The notes under the pieces: model-generated | What the model was told of the DNA's origin: nothing | What the model saw: only the letters and a program-made list of their open reading frames with translations | Databases searched by the model: none | In this document: piece by piece, positions 1 to 11,092 of the stretch | Layout of the letters: every line of letters begins with the position of its first letter | Position numbering within the stretch: the first letter of the stretch is position 1 | DNA from: Lucinisca nassula | Taxonomy: Eukaryota; Mollusca; Bivalvia; Lucinida; Lucinidae | Reading direction: 5' to 3' | Length of the DNA: 64,000 bases | Assembly: GCA_963580285.1 (NCBI GenBank) | Contig: OY757011.1 | Span: forward strand, 199,347,644 to 199,411,643 | Program-made: the position numbers and the translations under genes

Positions 1-984
1 GTTCTTGCCATTTGTTAATGTGTTTCTATATACGGGTATACTGATTCATCTTTCTGAATTTAGAGTATTTCATTGATTATGCAAAACAATCTGTGCTGAA
101 CAAAAATATTACATGTTTAACATTTTATCCAGCTGCAAACAGTGTAGATCAATCGATGGCTTCTGATCAGCATCTACAATGTTTGTCGTTGTTCTCCTCT
201 CTTTTCTCCTCGTTCAGTCCAACCACTGCATCCCAGCTCCTGAATAACAATGATCTGTAATAAAGCTCCTTCAGCGATATGCTCAAACAAAAAAGTTAAT
301 TTTACCTGTTGATGCAGGCCCGCACACAGTTGGGAGGGTGCAAACGGAGCCCCTCCCCACTTTTGGAAATTATCTCAGATTCATGCAGTTTTTCACCCGA
401 AATTCGCATCCTCAACTCGCCCCTTTTTAGAGTCTGCGAACGGGCCTGAATCATGTTCAAAACTGTTGCTATATACATACAGTTTGCTTACAAAATTTCT
501 CTGATTTTTTTTTTTTTTTTTTTTTTTTTTGCAAAGGAGCATAAATCAAGGGACATAACCCTAATAAGAAGAAAAAACTTGGGTCAATTATTCTTTCATA
601 AGGAATCCATATATGAAATTTCAAAACCTCTGATGTGTCATAACAAATGCAAAAATAATAATAATAATAATAATAAAAGTAAAACAATATTGTTCAGACA
701 TTAAACAATGAAATATTATCAAATATATAGGTCAATGTCAAATATGGATTATTGGATTCAAGAGGTCATGTCTAAATATAAATATCTATTAAATGGTATT
801 ACTGAGCTACTGATAATTGTTCAGAAACTTATCTTAAGGCAGCAAATTAACAGAATCAATATACCATGAAATGTAGGTCAAGTTCAAATATGAATGGCAT
901 TAAGTGTAGGTACTCTTAAAGTAAAGAACATGCCTTCACCGCAAGACATTCTTTATACCTTTGATTTATGCCATAATGTAAGCA
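1..984. other. AT-rich non-coding stretch
   Basis: No gene is visible. A poly-T run lies at about 507-530 and an (AAT)n microsatellite at about 652-676. Bases 115-190 resemble the core of the TTAA-flanked MITE family seen at 1021-1233. The short open frames here are chance readings through the poly-T and AAT tracts. Confidence 0.6.
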
Positions 985-1350
985 TATACAGTATAATTCC
1001 GCTATTAAGACCACCTAAACTTAACCCTTGTCCTGCTGAGCCCGGATATGCCTTATTTTCCAAACAATGAAGATCCAGATCAGATGGCTTCTGACGAAGC
1101 CATCTGATCAGGATCTACATTGTTTGCCATTCAGATTATGAATTTGTTGCAATAATTTGCATCAGGTAATCTGATTGGTTGATAATCAGTAGTGGGTGTG
1201 GCATATATGAATATTCAGCAGGACAAGGGTTAAGACTAAATCTGCTTTTAAAAATTATTCAGAAGGTTTCAGTTACTCTTCTTATGTCGTTTCTGTACCC
1301 AGTATCTCCTTATAAGAGATCACCTTTGGAACTGCCCCAGGGATCTTAAT
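985..1350 (+). mobile_element. MITE family B copy, truncated and interrupted
   Basis: The left end (acagtataattccgctatt) and the following 'aagaccacc' match the left end of the complete MITEs at 20450, 53565 and 61520. The copy is interrupted by a TTAA-flanked MITE at 1021-1233, then resumes with 'gactaaatctgc'. The right terminal repeat is missing. Confidence 0.6.
1021..1233 (+). mobile_element. TTAA-flanked (piggyBac-like) MITE, family D
   Basis: The element begins TTAA-CCCTTGTCCTGCTGA and ends TCAGCAGGACAAGGG-TTAA. Inverted termini starting CCC and a duplicated TTAA target are the signature of piggyBac-superfamily insertion. The core is an inverted repeat around 'gatggcttctgacgaagccatc'. 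It has no coding capacity. Relatives lie at 42115, 42725, 52667 and 58353. Confidence 0.7.
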
Positions 1351-1621
1351 ATGGTACCCTTGTGGAGCTTATAGTTTATGAAATGCAAAATCTAAACAAA
1401 ACTACTTGACCGTGAATCAAAGGTCAAGGTCAGTCATATTCAAGATGGCATGCCAAAGTGTAAGTATATCTTATGTTAAACACTTTAAAGCCAGCAAAGG
1501 ATTCTTGGCTTACGTTGGGCCAACATCCAACGTCGTATGGATGGCGCCAATTTTGGCCCGCCACTTTGTGCTGACTGGGTTGTTGACATACTCAATGTAA
1601 AGCTTTACATGTTCGTTATAC

Positions 1622-1880
1622 TAGTAGACCCCCGCCCATCGGGACTTGGAGCCGTTGCTTCCAATTTTGTGGGCCTTTTACCAAACAATGAGATGAAAAG
1701 ACATCTCAAGCCCAACCGCCCAAAACAAACCAATAGAGTTTTGTATACAGGGACTGTCCGACTCGCATCACTTTACCTGGGCAGACTTAGACCTAAGCAG
1801 TTTACCAGTACTCATGTGCGGTCGGGTTCAGCTCTGCGTGGAAGCATCATGCAGCCCAATCTTTTTTCAAAGAGCAGGTA
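1622..1880 (-). repeat. Interspersed repeat family A copy
   Basis: On the minus strand this is the roughly 300-bp family found at 7118, 10245, 18464, 41046, 42469, 44575 and 59690. Shared landmarks are 'cccatcgggg', 'gagctgaaaccg', 'tactggtaaactgc', 'gatgtcatttcatctcaa' and 'ggaagcaacg'. The best members end with 'gacgttaaacctcaaat', the kind of tail shared with nearby tRNA-derived SINEs, so a SINE-like origin is plausible. The open frames across it are spurious. Confidence 0.6.
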
Positions 1881-1922
1881 CTTCAGAGTTATGGTTCCTG
1901 CATTCTATATACATGTATCATA

Positions 1923-2160
1923 TAGGCCCCGCCAAGCGATTTTGGTACTTATCGCCTATGCGAGCAGCGAAGGTTCAGGCGAGCCTGCGCATCCGCGCAG
2001 TCTCGCCAGAACCTTCGCTGCTCGCTCATACAAGCAGTGAATCAAGAGGAACCTTCAGACAGAAAGCCATATCCCTGGCCCCTCTGAATGGCTGAGCATG
2101 CGCAGTTAAAGTTTGTCATGACGGAATGCTCGAAGACCCAAATTCGCTTGGCGGGGCTCA
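1923..2160 (+). mobile_element. MITE family F copy with GC-rich palindromic core
   Basis: Terminal inverted repeats (gccccgccaagcg / cgcttggcggggc) enclose a hairpin built from 'agcagcgaaggttc' and its complement 'gaaccttcgctgct'. A second copy in the opposite orientation lies at 55795-56030. It is non-coding. Confidence 0.6.
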
Positions 2161-3054
2161 TATCATGGTGATGTACATTTGTATAAACCTCAAACAGTTT
2201 TCAAGTTACAGAGTAGACACATATATATTTCAGATATCACGGTGTTTTTTTTTTATCAGTGTTCAAAGGGCTAGGCCATAACTCCAGCAGTAGGTAAGCC
2301 AGAGTTACGGTTGACATGTTCTCTCCCATATATTGCATATTGCATAAACTTTTAAGATTTATTATGTTTAGAAAACTTTCTTCTCGTTAATTAAAGAGGA
2401 TGTGAAAGACCACCAACTACAATTATAATGGCATTGCAGTAGAAGGGTTCAGTTTGACAGTTTGCGTTTTCCAGATAGATTTAAATTATATACTATGGTT
2501 ATGGAGCGGACATGAAATTGAGGCTCTGACGCACGGACACTCCAATTTTCGAAGGGTACAACATAATACCGCCCCCACCACCCACCACCCACCAACACAC
2601 ACACGTTCGGTAGCGGAGCATAAAAATCCACTCTCAGAAATGCAAGGTATGCAAAAACATGAATCTTACGCCGCTCTGCTATGTAGTTGTTATACACATG
2701 AACACTGAAAAATTGAAACTCTTAGTGCATTTACTGAAAGCCCATATGGTCTGTTATTTGGTATGCAATGTCATTCACATCTCAATGAATACATTGATTC
2801 ACAAGAAGTCAATGACCAGAAAGTGAAGTCAAAATAAAGCATGGTCCACTCCAATATGATTGGACGACGGCGACGTAATGAAGTCAACGAAGCCCTTCCG
2901 CTATTTATATAGGAAAACTGCGTGCAATTGTTTTCTTGTTTCAAATCAGACTTTTCCTCACATAATAGATAGAAAGGTAATTTATTGAGCGTTCTTTGGA
3001 ATATGAATAACATCGGGTCACAAGCAAAGTCTGAGGGGAAGGGATACACCTTCA
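2161..3054. other. No gene seen
   Basis: Unremarkable AT-rich sequence with a short CA/CC-rich patch near 2570-2605. Open frames on both strands (2449-2708, 2771-3106) lack recognisable domains and coding character. Confidence 0.5.
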
Positions 3055-3235
3055 GGGGAGGCAACACATGCAAAAGTATTTTGTCTCCCGTGTCAATAGG
3101 GGTCAACTTTTAAAGGAAAGAATTTGCTCCTGAGGAGCAAATTCTTTCCTTTAAGAGTAGACCCTTTTTTCAGTGGGACAGGGCTTATAGAAAAAGCGAA
3201 CAGGAAGTCCAGAAAGTTGTCTCCCTCCGAAAATG
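3055..3235. mobile_element. Palindromic MITE with a near-perfect hairpin
   Basis: The core at 3110-3154 is an inverted repeat with two exact 21-nt arms (3110-3130 and 3134-3154) around the 3-nt centre TGA. Related 'gagcaaattctttcct' fragments occur near 7548 and 35597, so it is part of a dispersed family. Confidence 0.5.
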
Positions 3236-3814
3236 GCGGAGAAAATCTGCCAGGTGTTTCCATTTCCCCGTATGTGACCCGCTGTTGTTCATATTTCAAA
3301 TAACCAGTTTCGGTCTCCAGTTTTATGATCCACATCTGACACAAGGAATCTTCCATCCACTAGCTTTGAACAGTTTCCAATTCAGTGAGTGGGGGTCGGA
3401 TTTATTGCAAATTATACAAAATTCACAGTACTTTAAGCCAACTGATCTGAGCTTCACTGTTTGTCTATGGTCTTTTGGAAATATGGGTTAAAATTATGGA
3501 AAGTTATAGGCATCTCATAACTACATGTAACTGCTACAATTATTTATTGCCCAAAATAATAAAACAGCACTCCAGTTCCCCTTGTACTTCGTAAAAATGA
3601 AGTCAAATACATACCACTTTAATTCATCAGTGTTTAAAATAAGCTCATCATCTTAAGATTCTGAAATTACACAAAAAACCACATCAAAATACATTTTTTT
3701 AAGTTGCATAAGTAGGACGTTGATTCTTAAATATTTTCAGACTGTATTTGTTTGTACATTTACATCACTTGCTTTTAACCCATTTCATCACATGAACAAG
3801 TCCGTGAAATGAAC
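3236..3814. other. No gene seen
   Basis: Non-coding AT-rich sequence. The short open frame at 3285-3491 has no family resemblance. Confidence 0.5.
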
Positions 3815-4018
3815 ACCCCCTTAAACCCCACTTTGTATTGAGAAAACTGGGGTTTAGGGGGTATTCATTATTTTTCTTATTTCTGCTCCATGACATAGGT
3901 TGTAGGTACTCGTTAGAACCGCCTCGATGAGCCCGTTTTAGCGAGCACCAATAACCTATGTTTGCAGAATAAATAAGAAAAATATCATGGATTTTCTTCA
4001 GAAAAGTAGTCATTTTGG
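3815..4018 (+). mobile_element. MITE family C copy with palindromic core (degenerate)
   Basis: It contains 'ccccactttgta..gagaaaactggggttta', 'tttcttatttctgctc' and a core related to 'ggtactcgttagaaccgcct'. These landmarks recur in eight further copies (7583, 10703, 37478, 38398, 50863, 53968, 60040, 62690). Confidence 0.5.
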
Positions 4019-4067
4019 ACATGTGAAAAATACACTATGTCGCACGGGTGTGTTATCGTTATGTAGT

Positions 4068-4286
4068 ACCAGGAACCCCAACATGGGTACCCTGGCAAAC
4101 AATACAGGCCCAGATCAGACGCCGCAGAACGTGGCGTCTGATCAGAGCCTCCACTGTTTGCTAAAAGTTCAGTCATTTTCCACATAAATTTTGATGAAAA
4201 CACAACCTGACACCCCTAAATTTTGAAATGAACTTCTGTCATTTATAAGGAGGAAGATTCCAACTGGTACAAAAAGGTTTAAACTA
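4068..4286 (+). mobile_element. MITE family E copy with GC-rich palindrome
   Basis: The core 'cagatcagacgccgcagaa' / 'gtggcgtctgatcag' is an inverted repeat flanked by 'ggcaaacaatacaggccc' and 'cactgtttgc'. The 3' part matches, inverted, the TTAA-flanked copy at 32476-32662. Confidence 0.5.
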
Positions 4287-4359
4287 TATATACTACAGAA
4301 AAAACTTTTGACCTCTGTCTGACACTATATATTCTTTATCTGAGTTTCAACCGAAATTT

Positions 4360-6165
4360 GCTTTGGAGTAAAAGGGATCGGCTGGTATCCTTTGAACTGG
4401 AAGGCGAAGTTAATTTGATTTTCGCCTTTCGTTTTTCTTTTTTCGTACATCAGATTTGGGGCCGAATATCCTCCAATTTTGAGATTCGAATATCGATTTT
4501 TTTTATCTTTGACATTCGAAATGGGACCGAATATCGTTGTTTTTTTTTTGTTTTTTTTTTTACACTCAAAAGCCTATTTAGACACTCGGAAAAGGACCGA
4601 ATATCCTATTTTGAAATTCAAAATCCTATGCTGACAGTAAATTGGGGCCGACTTTCGAATTTCGACACTCACAAATCCTATTTTGACAATCGAATTTGGG
4701 ACTGAATAAAGTATTTCGCTATTCAAAATCCAATTTTGACACCTGAATTTGACCGGATATCGCATTTGGACATTCAAAATCATATTTTGAGATTCGAAAT
4801 GGCATAGAATATCGTATATTGACATTCAAGATCATATTTCAACATTCAAACAGTAACATTTCACAAATGTGATTAAGACTGGCCATTGTCAGCAATGACG
4901 GGCGAACTGTTATTGGACATTCGATTTGTGGCCGAACATTTTATTTTGAAATTCGAAGTACTATTTCGACATCTGCATATCGTTTGTTGACATTCAAAAT
5001 CCCTTTTTTTGATATTCGAAATCGGACCGAATTTATCCTTTTTTGATATTCAAAATCCTACTGGACATCTATATTAGGGCCGAATATCGCAATTTGATAT
5101 TCAAAATCCTATTTTTGAAATTCGAATTGGAATCGAATGTTTTTTTTTTTTTTTTTTTTTTTTTTTTGTTTTTTTTGGTGTTTCTTTTTTTTTTTTTTTT
5201 TTTTTTGGACATTCAAAAATAATCGGTCTTAATTGGAATGTCAAAATCGCATTTTTTAATATCGAAGTACTTGTACATATTTGGCCCAGTGCTATAAATG
5301 TCAAAAATAGAATTTTGAATATCTAAATTGGTAATAAGGCCCTTCCTCGAATGCCAAATAGGGTTTTGAATATCAAAATACAATTTTTGGCCCCAGATCG
5401 AATGTCAAAATAAGATATTGAATGAATATCAAACTATAATATTCGGCTCCATTTCTAACGTTATGAAAGGATTCTGATTGTCAAAATACAATATTCTATA
5501 TCAAAATATCCAAAATCTTATTGGAAATTTAAATTGGGGCTGATTATCGCAATTTGATATTCAAAATCCTATTTTTGAAATTCGAATTGGAATCGAATAT
5601 CGTTTTTTTTTTTTTTTTTTTTTGTTTGGACATTCAAAAATAATCGGTCTTAACTGGAATGTCAAAATCGCATTTTTGAATATCAAAGTACTTGTACATA
5701 TTTGGCCCAGTGCTTTAAATGTCAAAATAGAATTTTGAATATCTAAATTGGTAATAAGGCCCTTCCTCGAATGCCAAATAGGGTTTTGAATATCAAAATA
5801 CAATTTTTGGTCCCAGATCGAATGTCAAAATAAGATATTGAATGAATATCAAACTATAATATTCGGCTCCATTTCTAACGTTATGAAAGGATTCTGATTG
5901 TCAAAATACAATATTCTATATCAAAATATCCAAAATCTTATTGGAAATTTAAATTGGGGCTGATTATCGCATTTTGATATTCAAAATCCTATTTTTACAT
6001 TCGAATTGGAATCGAATATCGTATTTCGACATTCAAAATCCTATTTTGACATTCGATAATCGGTCTTAATTGGAATGTCAAAACCGTATTTTTGAATATC
6101 AAAATACGATATGTGGCCAAATTTCAAATGTCAGAATCAGATTTTGACTGTAACCTGTAACTTTA
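4360..6165. repeat. Old, degenerate copy of the 52-bp satellite in inverted halves
   Basis: Variants of 'gaccgaatatcg', 'attcaaaatccta' and 'tttgacattcgaatt' recur throughout. Orientation is forward to about 5210 and reversed (gaatgtcaaaat, gaatatcaaaata) from about 5220, mirroring the intact foldback element at 11682-18037. A sub-segment is itself duplicated (about 5090-5545 and 5551-5965). Long poly-T runs lie at 5139-5206 and 5603-5623. Confidence 0.65.
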
Positions 6166-6496
6166 TTTCCAGCATCAGGCCACCAGGCCCATGGGCTTGC
6201 AATACAGTTTATATGAATACATATATACATACACACTTTTACTTCATTCTGTTTTTGACAGCAAGTAAACGCTCACAGTACAGCACAAAACCAGTATATG
6301 AAGACTATACAATTACACTTGCAGTAGCGGTTGTTAACAAGTGCACAGAATATTATATTCAAATAAAATATGTGGAAGAGGCTTGGCAAATAGTTATCAT
6401 ACATAGGATGTACTATTCAACAATTAATCTTAGATTTTAAATATGTATGTGGGGGGGGGGGGCAGAAGGGAAAGTGCAGTGTGTTGTGGTGTAGTA
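6166..6496. other. Unrecognised insert in the old satellite
   Basis: This interrupts the degenerate satellite and matches nothing else in the window. It ends with a G run near 6450-6462 and a GT-rich patch. The frame at 6111-6440 has no recognisable domain. Confidence 0.4.
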
Positions 6497-6499
6497 CTA

Positions 6500-6656
6500 G
6501 TGTAGTGTAGTAAAGTGTTATAAAATTGAAGGTGAGTTCTTTCAATTTGCCTTCCTTTGTTAATGCCCCATAGTTCAGGTCCATACATCAAAATCGGGCT
6601 AATCGATTTATCGTAAAGTTCTAAGACATGACTTACTGAACAATTTTCAATTTTGT
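6500..6656 (-). pseudogene. LINE reverse-transcriptase C-terminal fragment
   Basis: On the minus strand the translation contains 'LYDKSISPILMYGPELWG' followed by 'IERTHLQF'. The pattern P-I-L-x-Y-G-x-E-x-W-G ... I-E-x-x-H-x-x-F is what follows the polymerase domain in metazoan non-LTR reverse transcriptases. Only about 50 residues survive and no catalytic motif is present, so this is a remnant. The same fragment recurs at 9615-9771 through the tandem duplication. Confidence 0.6.
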
Positions 6657-7012
6657 AAATATACTCAGTCAATATAAATATATTCGATCCCAATTCGAAT
6701 GTCAAAACAGCTAGATTTGTCATGTCAAAAAAGAATATTAGGCATAAAGTCGAAATTCAAAATGGGATTTCAATGTTAAAATGCGATATTCGCCACCTAA
6801 TTCGAATGTCAAAATACTTTTGAACATGAAAATATAATATTCGGCCAAATTTCGAATGTTAAAATAGGATTTTGACTATCGCAATACGGTAGTTGGCCCC
6901 ATTTCGAAAGTCAATATAGGATTTTGAACATGAATGATACGACACTCGCCCATTATCGAATGTCAAAACAGGATTTTTAATGTCAAAATACGATATTCGG
7001 CCCAAAGTTGAA
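6657..7012 (-). repeat. Degenerate satellite, reverse orientation
   Basis: Repeats of 'tcgaatgtcaaaat' and 'cgatattcggcc' continue the reversed arm of the old satellite copy, here diverged. Confidence 0.6.
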
Positions 7013-7020
7013 TAAAAAAA

Positions 7021-7028
7021 TAAACACA

Positions 7029-7115
<87 letters not shown>
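7021..7115 (+). repeat. (CA)n microsatellite
   Basis: Nearly uninterrupted CA dinucleotides. The duplicate at 10139-10240 is slightly longer. Open frames across it are artefacts. Confidence 0.95.
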
Positions 7116-7116
<1 letters not shown>

Positions 7117-7117
7117 T

Positions 7118-7427
7118 TGTTTGTTTGATTTCAGGTTTAACGTCCCCATCAACACTGTATAGGTCATTTTGGAGACGTTGCTTCCAATTTTGTGGGACTT
7201 TTACCCGACATTGAGATGAAATGACATCTCAAGCCCTGTCGCCCAGTGAAACCAACAAGGTTTATAAGCATGGACAGTCCGACTCATGCGCACCGCTTTG
7301 CCTGAACAGGCTTAGATCCTCTACGCGGTTTACCAGTAATCGTGTGCAGGTCGGATTAAGCTCTGCGTGGAAGCATCATGCAGCTCATATATTTCTTCAA
7401 GCGGTAATGGGCGGGGGCCGAGTCTGG
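7118..7427 (-). repeat. Interspersed repeat family A copy
   Basis: A near full-length member on the minus strand, from 'gaggtttaacgtcccc'-type tail to 'ccgatgggcggggg'-type head (here 'gtaatgggcgggggc'). It starts immediately beside the CA tract, as expected if the microsatellite arose at the repeat's 3' end. Confidence 0.7.
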
Positions 7428-7582
7428 AAATGAAAAAAAAAAATCATTGAAAAAATCATTTTGCGCGGTAGATAACATTTGTGACTTCCGATTTGTTATC
7501 CTGTCAACTCAGCCTTTTGGGTGAAAAACCGTCCATCTTGCTCTCTGGGAGCAAGTTCTTTCCTTTAGGTCTTTCAGGAGTA

Positions 7583-7855
7583 CATAACGAAAACACGCCT
7601 ATACAAATGCATTGTATACTTTACCGCCTAAAAAACGGAATTTTAAGATGAAAAATTGTGATATTTTTTTCTTATTTCTGTTCAAAATATAGATCGTGGG
7701 TACTCATTAGAACCACCTCACCGAGGCGGTTCTAACGAGTACCCATAATATATACTTTAGAGCAGAAATAAGAAAAGTAAGATTTACCCCTGTAGACCCA
7801 GTGTAAAAGTAAGGTTCAAGGGTGTCAATATTATATTGGTGTGTTTTCGTGATGA
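7583..7855 (+). mobile_element. MITE family C copy
   Basis: Terminal inverted repeats resemble 'taacgaaaacacgcctata' and 'tgtgttttcgtgatg'. The centre is a hairpin of 'gggtactcattagaaccacc' type with its complement 'ggcggttctaacgagtaccc'. Non-coding. Confidence 0.7.
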
Positions 7856-7951
7856 GACCCTTATTGAAATTGGAGACCACCCATTCTTTTGATGAAATAC
7901 CAGTCATTAGGTACATGTACTCTGACACCCATATCAGTTCTTCACATACAA

Positions 7952-8337
7952 AAGTCTCGGTGGCTCTGCCGGATGCGTGTGTGACTGGTTACAATGAGGT
8001 CGTGGGTTTGAGTCCCGACTGGTCCGACAATATTCTTTAGTGGAAATTGATCATGACATATTTTCTACTTCCATGCTCTCCCCTAGAAGCCTCTGTGGTG
8101 TAGTGGTTATGCTAATCGCCTTGTAAACCAGGGGACGCACAATCGATCCCGGGCTTCTCCAGACTTTGGGATGAGTCTTAAAGACTCATCTTTAAACCGA
8201 GGTTCCGTCTCCGTATGACCTTAGCTGTTGGCGAAACTCACTCACTCACTCCATGCCCTCATATCTGCTGATTCAAGAAGGACAGTTGTCAGTTACGCAC
8301 TGTAATGATTAACCGTTTAGAATGACTATATAAGACT
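7952..8337 (+). repeat. tRNA-derived SINE (S1) interrupted by a second SINE
   Basis: The head 'ctcggtggctctgccggatg' with 'gtgggtttgagtccc' corresponds to A-box and B-box regions of a tRNA-like promoter. The body ('ttgatcatgacatattttct', 'gattcaagaaggacagttgtcag') matches the full SINE at 62270-62570. The body is split at about 8085-8267. Confidence 0.65.
8089..8266 (+). repeat. tRNA-Thr-like SINE (S2) nested in S1
   Basis: The first about 72 bases fold as a tRNA-like unit: 'tggtgtagtggttatgc' (A box), 'cttgtaaaccagggg' (anticodon-arm region with TGT, as in tRNA-Thr) and 'atcgatcccggg' (B box). The flanks 'tccatgctctc' and 'tccatgccctc' look like a target-site duplication from insertion into S1. 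Confidence 0.65.
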
Positions 8338-8540
8338 GTCGACGAAAAGTTTTGTTAGGCCATTTGATGGGCTCTACATGACCTCAGTAGTGTTGACCGT
8401 GCCATTCAATTTAAAAAAAAGTGATTTAGTAACAAGGAAAACAACCTTGTATACCAGGGTGTAGCATTCCATGTTACTTGGTCCCGAGCAAAAAGCACAA
8501 ATCTCGTTTTATATTGTAAAACCTTTCCTGTATTCAGATC

Positions 8541-9611
8541 AGCAAGGTGAAGTTGGTTTGTTTTTCGTTTTTCGATATTCACTTTATGGCGAAGATAGGT
8601 GAAGTTTGTTTTTCGTTATTCGTTTTTCGTTATTCGATTTGAAGCCGCTTATCGTATTTTAACATTCGAAATCCTATTTTTTTTATATTCGAATAGGGAC
8701 CGAATATCGCATTTTGACATTCGAAATCCTATTTTGACATTCGGATTGGGGAAGAATATCGTATTTTGATATTCAAAATCCTATTTTGACATTCGGATTG
8801 GGACTGAATATCGTATTTTGATATTCAAAATCCTATTTTGACATTCGAATTGGGGCAGAATATAGTATTTTGATATTCAAAATGCTATTTTGACATTCGA
8901 ATTGACCCCGAATATCGTATTTTGATATTCAAAATCCTATTTTGACATTCGAATTGGGACCGAATATCGTATTTTGATATTCAAATTCCTATTTTGACAT
9001 TCGAATTGGGGCAGAATATAATATTTTGATGTTCAAAATCCTATTTTGACATTCGAATTGGCCTCGAATATCGTATTTTGATATTCAAAATCTTATTTTG
9101 ACATTCGAATTGGGAACGAATATCGTATTTTGATATTCAAAATCCTATTTTGACATTCGAATTGGGGCAGAATATAGTATTTTGATATTCAAAATCCTAT
9201 TTTGACATTCGCACTGGCCCCGAATATCGTATTTTGATATTCAAAATCCTATTTTGACATTCGAATTGGGACTGAATATCGTATTTTGATATTCAAAATC
9301 CTATTTTGACATTCTAATTGGGTCTGAATATCGTATTTTGATATTAAAAATCCTATTTGACATTCGAATCGGGAACGAATATCGTATTTTGATATTCAAA
9401 ATCCTATTTTGACATTCGATTTGGGGCAGAATATAGTATTTTGATATTCAAAATCCTATTTTGACATTCGAATTGGGACCGCATATCGTATTTTGATATT
9501 CAAAATCCTATTTTGACATTCGAATTTGGACCGCATATCGTATTTTGATATTCAAATTCCTATTTTGACATTCGAATTCGGACCGAATATCGTATTTTGA
9601 TATTCAAAATC
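8541..9611 (+). mobile_element. Truncated left end of the foldback satellite element
   Basis: This begins AGCAAGGTGAAGTTGGTTTG directly after ATTCAGATC, exactly as the intact element does at 11682. It then runs through about 17 units of 52-bp satellite and is cut at the tandem-duplication junction (9611). It is a by-product of the duplication, not an independent insertion. Confidence 0.8.
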
Positions 9612-9614
9612 CTA

Positions 9615-9771
9615 GTGTAGTGTAGTAAAGTGTTATAAAATTGAAGGTGAGTTCTTTCAATTTGCCTTCCTTTGTTAATGCCCCATAGTTCAGGTCCATA
9701 CATCAAAATCGGGCTAATCGATTTATCGTAAAGTTCTAAGACATGACTTACTGAACAATTTTCAATTTTGT
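9615..9771 (-). pseudogene. LINE reverse-transcriptase fragment (duplicate)
   Basis: Same residues as the fragment at 6500-6656, duplicated with the 3.1-kb segment. Confidence 0.6.
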
Positions 9772-10138
9772 AAATATACTCAGTCAATATAAATATATTC
9801 GATCCCAATTCGAATGTCAAAACAGCTAGATTTGTCATGTCAAAAAAGAATATTAGGCATAAAGTCGAAATTCAAAATGGGATTTCAATGTTAAAATGCG
9901 ATATTCGCCACCTAATTCGAATGTCAAAATACTTTTGAACATGAAAATATAATATTCGGCCAAATTTCGAATGTTAAAATAGGATTTTGACTATCGCAAT
10001 ACGGTAGTTGGCCCCATTTCGAAAGTCAATATAGGATTTTGAACATGAATGATACGACACTCGCCCATTATCGAATGTCAAAACAGGATTTTTAATGTCA
10101 AAATACGATATTCGGCCCAAAGTTGAATAAAAAAATAA

Positions 10139-10143
10139 ACACA

Positions 10144-10240
<97 letters not shown>
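10139..10240 (+). repeat. (CA)n microsatellite (duplicate)
   Basis: Counterpart of 7021-7115, expanded by several base pairs. Confidence 0.95.
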
Positions 10241-10241
<1 letters not shown>

Positions 10242-10244
10242 TTG

Positions 10245-10552
10245 TTTGTTTGATTTCAGGTTTAACGTCCCCATCAACACTGTATAGGTCATTTTGGAGA
10301 CGTTGCTTCCAATTTTGTGGGACTTTTACCCGACATTGAGATGAAATGACATCTCAAGCCCTGTCGCCCAGTGAAACCAACAAGGTTTATAAGCATGGAC
10401 AGTCCGACTCATGCGCACCGCTTTGCCTGAACAGGCTTAGATCCTCTACGCGGTTTACCAGTAATCGTGTGCAGGTCGGATTAAGCTCTGCGTGGAAGCA
10501 TCATGCAGCTCATATATTTCTTCAAGCGGTAATGGGCGGGGGCCGAGTCTGG
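10245..10552 (-). repeat. Interspersed repeat family A copy (duplicate)
   Basis: Counterpart of 7118-7427 in the second duplication copy. Confidence 0.7.
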
Positions 10553-10702
10553 AAATGAAAAAAAAAATCATTGAAAAAATCATTTTGCGCGGTAGATAAC
10601 ATTTGTGACTTCCGATTTGTTATCCTGTCAACTCAGCCTTTTGGGTGAAAAACCGTCCATCTTGCTCTCTGGGAGCAAGTTCTTTCCTTTAGGTCTTTCA
10701 GG

Positions 10703-10980
10703 AGTACATAACGAAAACACGCCTATACAAATGCATTGTATACTTTACCGCCTAAAAAACGGAATTTTAAGATGAAAAATTGTGATATTTTTTTCTTATT
10801 TCTGTTCAAAATATAGATCGTGGGTACTCATTAGAACCACCTCACCGAGGCGGTTCTAACGAGTACCCATAATATATACTTTAGAGCAGAAATAAGAAAA
10901 GTAAGATTTACCCCTGTAGACCCAGTGTAAAAGTAAGGTTCAAGGGTGTCAATATTATATTGGTGTGTTTTCGTGATGAG
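10703..10980 (+). mobile_element. MITE family C copy (duplicate)
   Basis: Counterpart of 7583-7855. Just downstream this duplication copy has an extra 'gttttcccctgaaggttta' that copy 1 lacks. Confidence 0.7.
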
Positions 10981-11092
10981 ACCCTTATTGAAATTGGAGA
11001 CGTTTTCCCCTGAAGGTTTACCCATTCTTTTGATGAAATACCAGTCATTAGGTACATGTACTCTGACACCCATATCAGTTCTTCACATACAA

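Larger units (their letters stand above)
6497..9611 (+). repeat. Tandem segmental duplication, copy 1 (about 3.1 kb)
   Basis: Bases 6497-9611 are repeated head-to-tail at 9612 to about 12753. The junction at 9611 joins satellite ('attcaaaatcct') to the LINE fragment ('agtgtagtgtag'). Differences are few: CA-tract length, a short insertion near 10997, and scattered substitutions (for example 'tataagactg' / 'tatcagactg'). Confidence 0.85.

Noticed and set aside
1537..2040. 167-codon open frame
   Set aside because: It runs across a family A repeat and a MITE; related frames in other repeat copies are broken differently.
7008..7214. Open frames across the CA tracts (also 9974-10292, 34007-34248, 57602-57883)
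   Set aside because: They encode only His-Thr or Cys-Val repeats, an artefact of dinucleotide repeats.
8089..8165. Genuine tRNA-Thr gene
   Set aside because: The acceptor stem ends do not pair well and the unit continues into a repeated SINE body; also duplicated with the segment at 11229.
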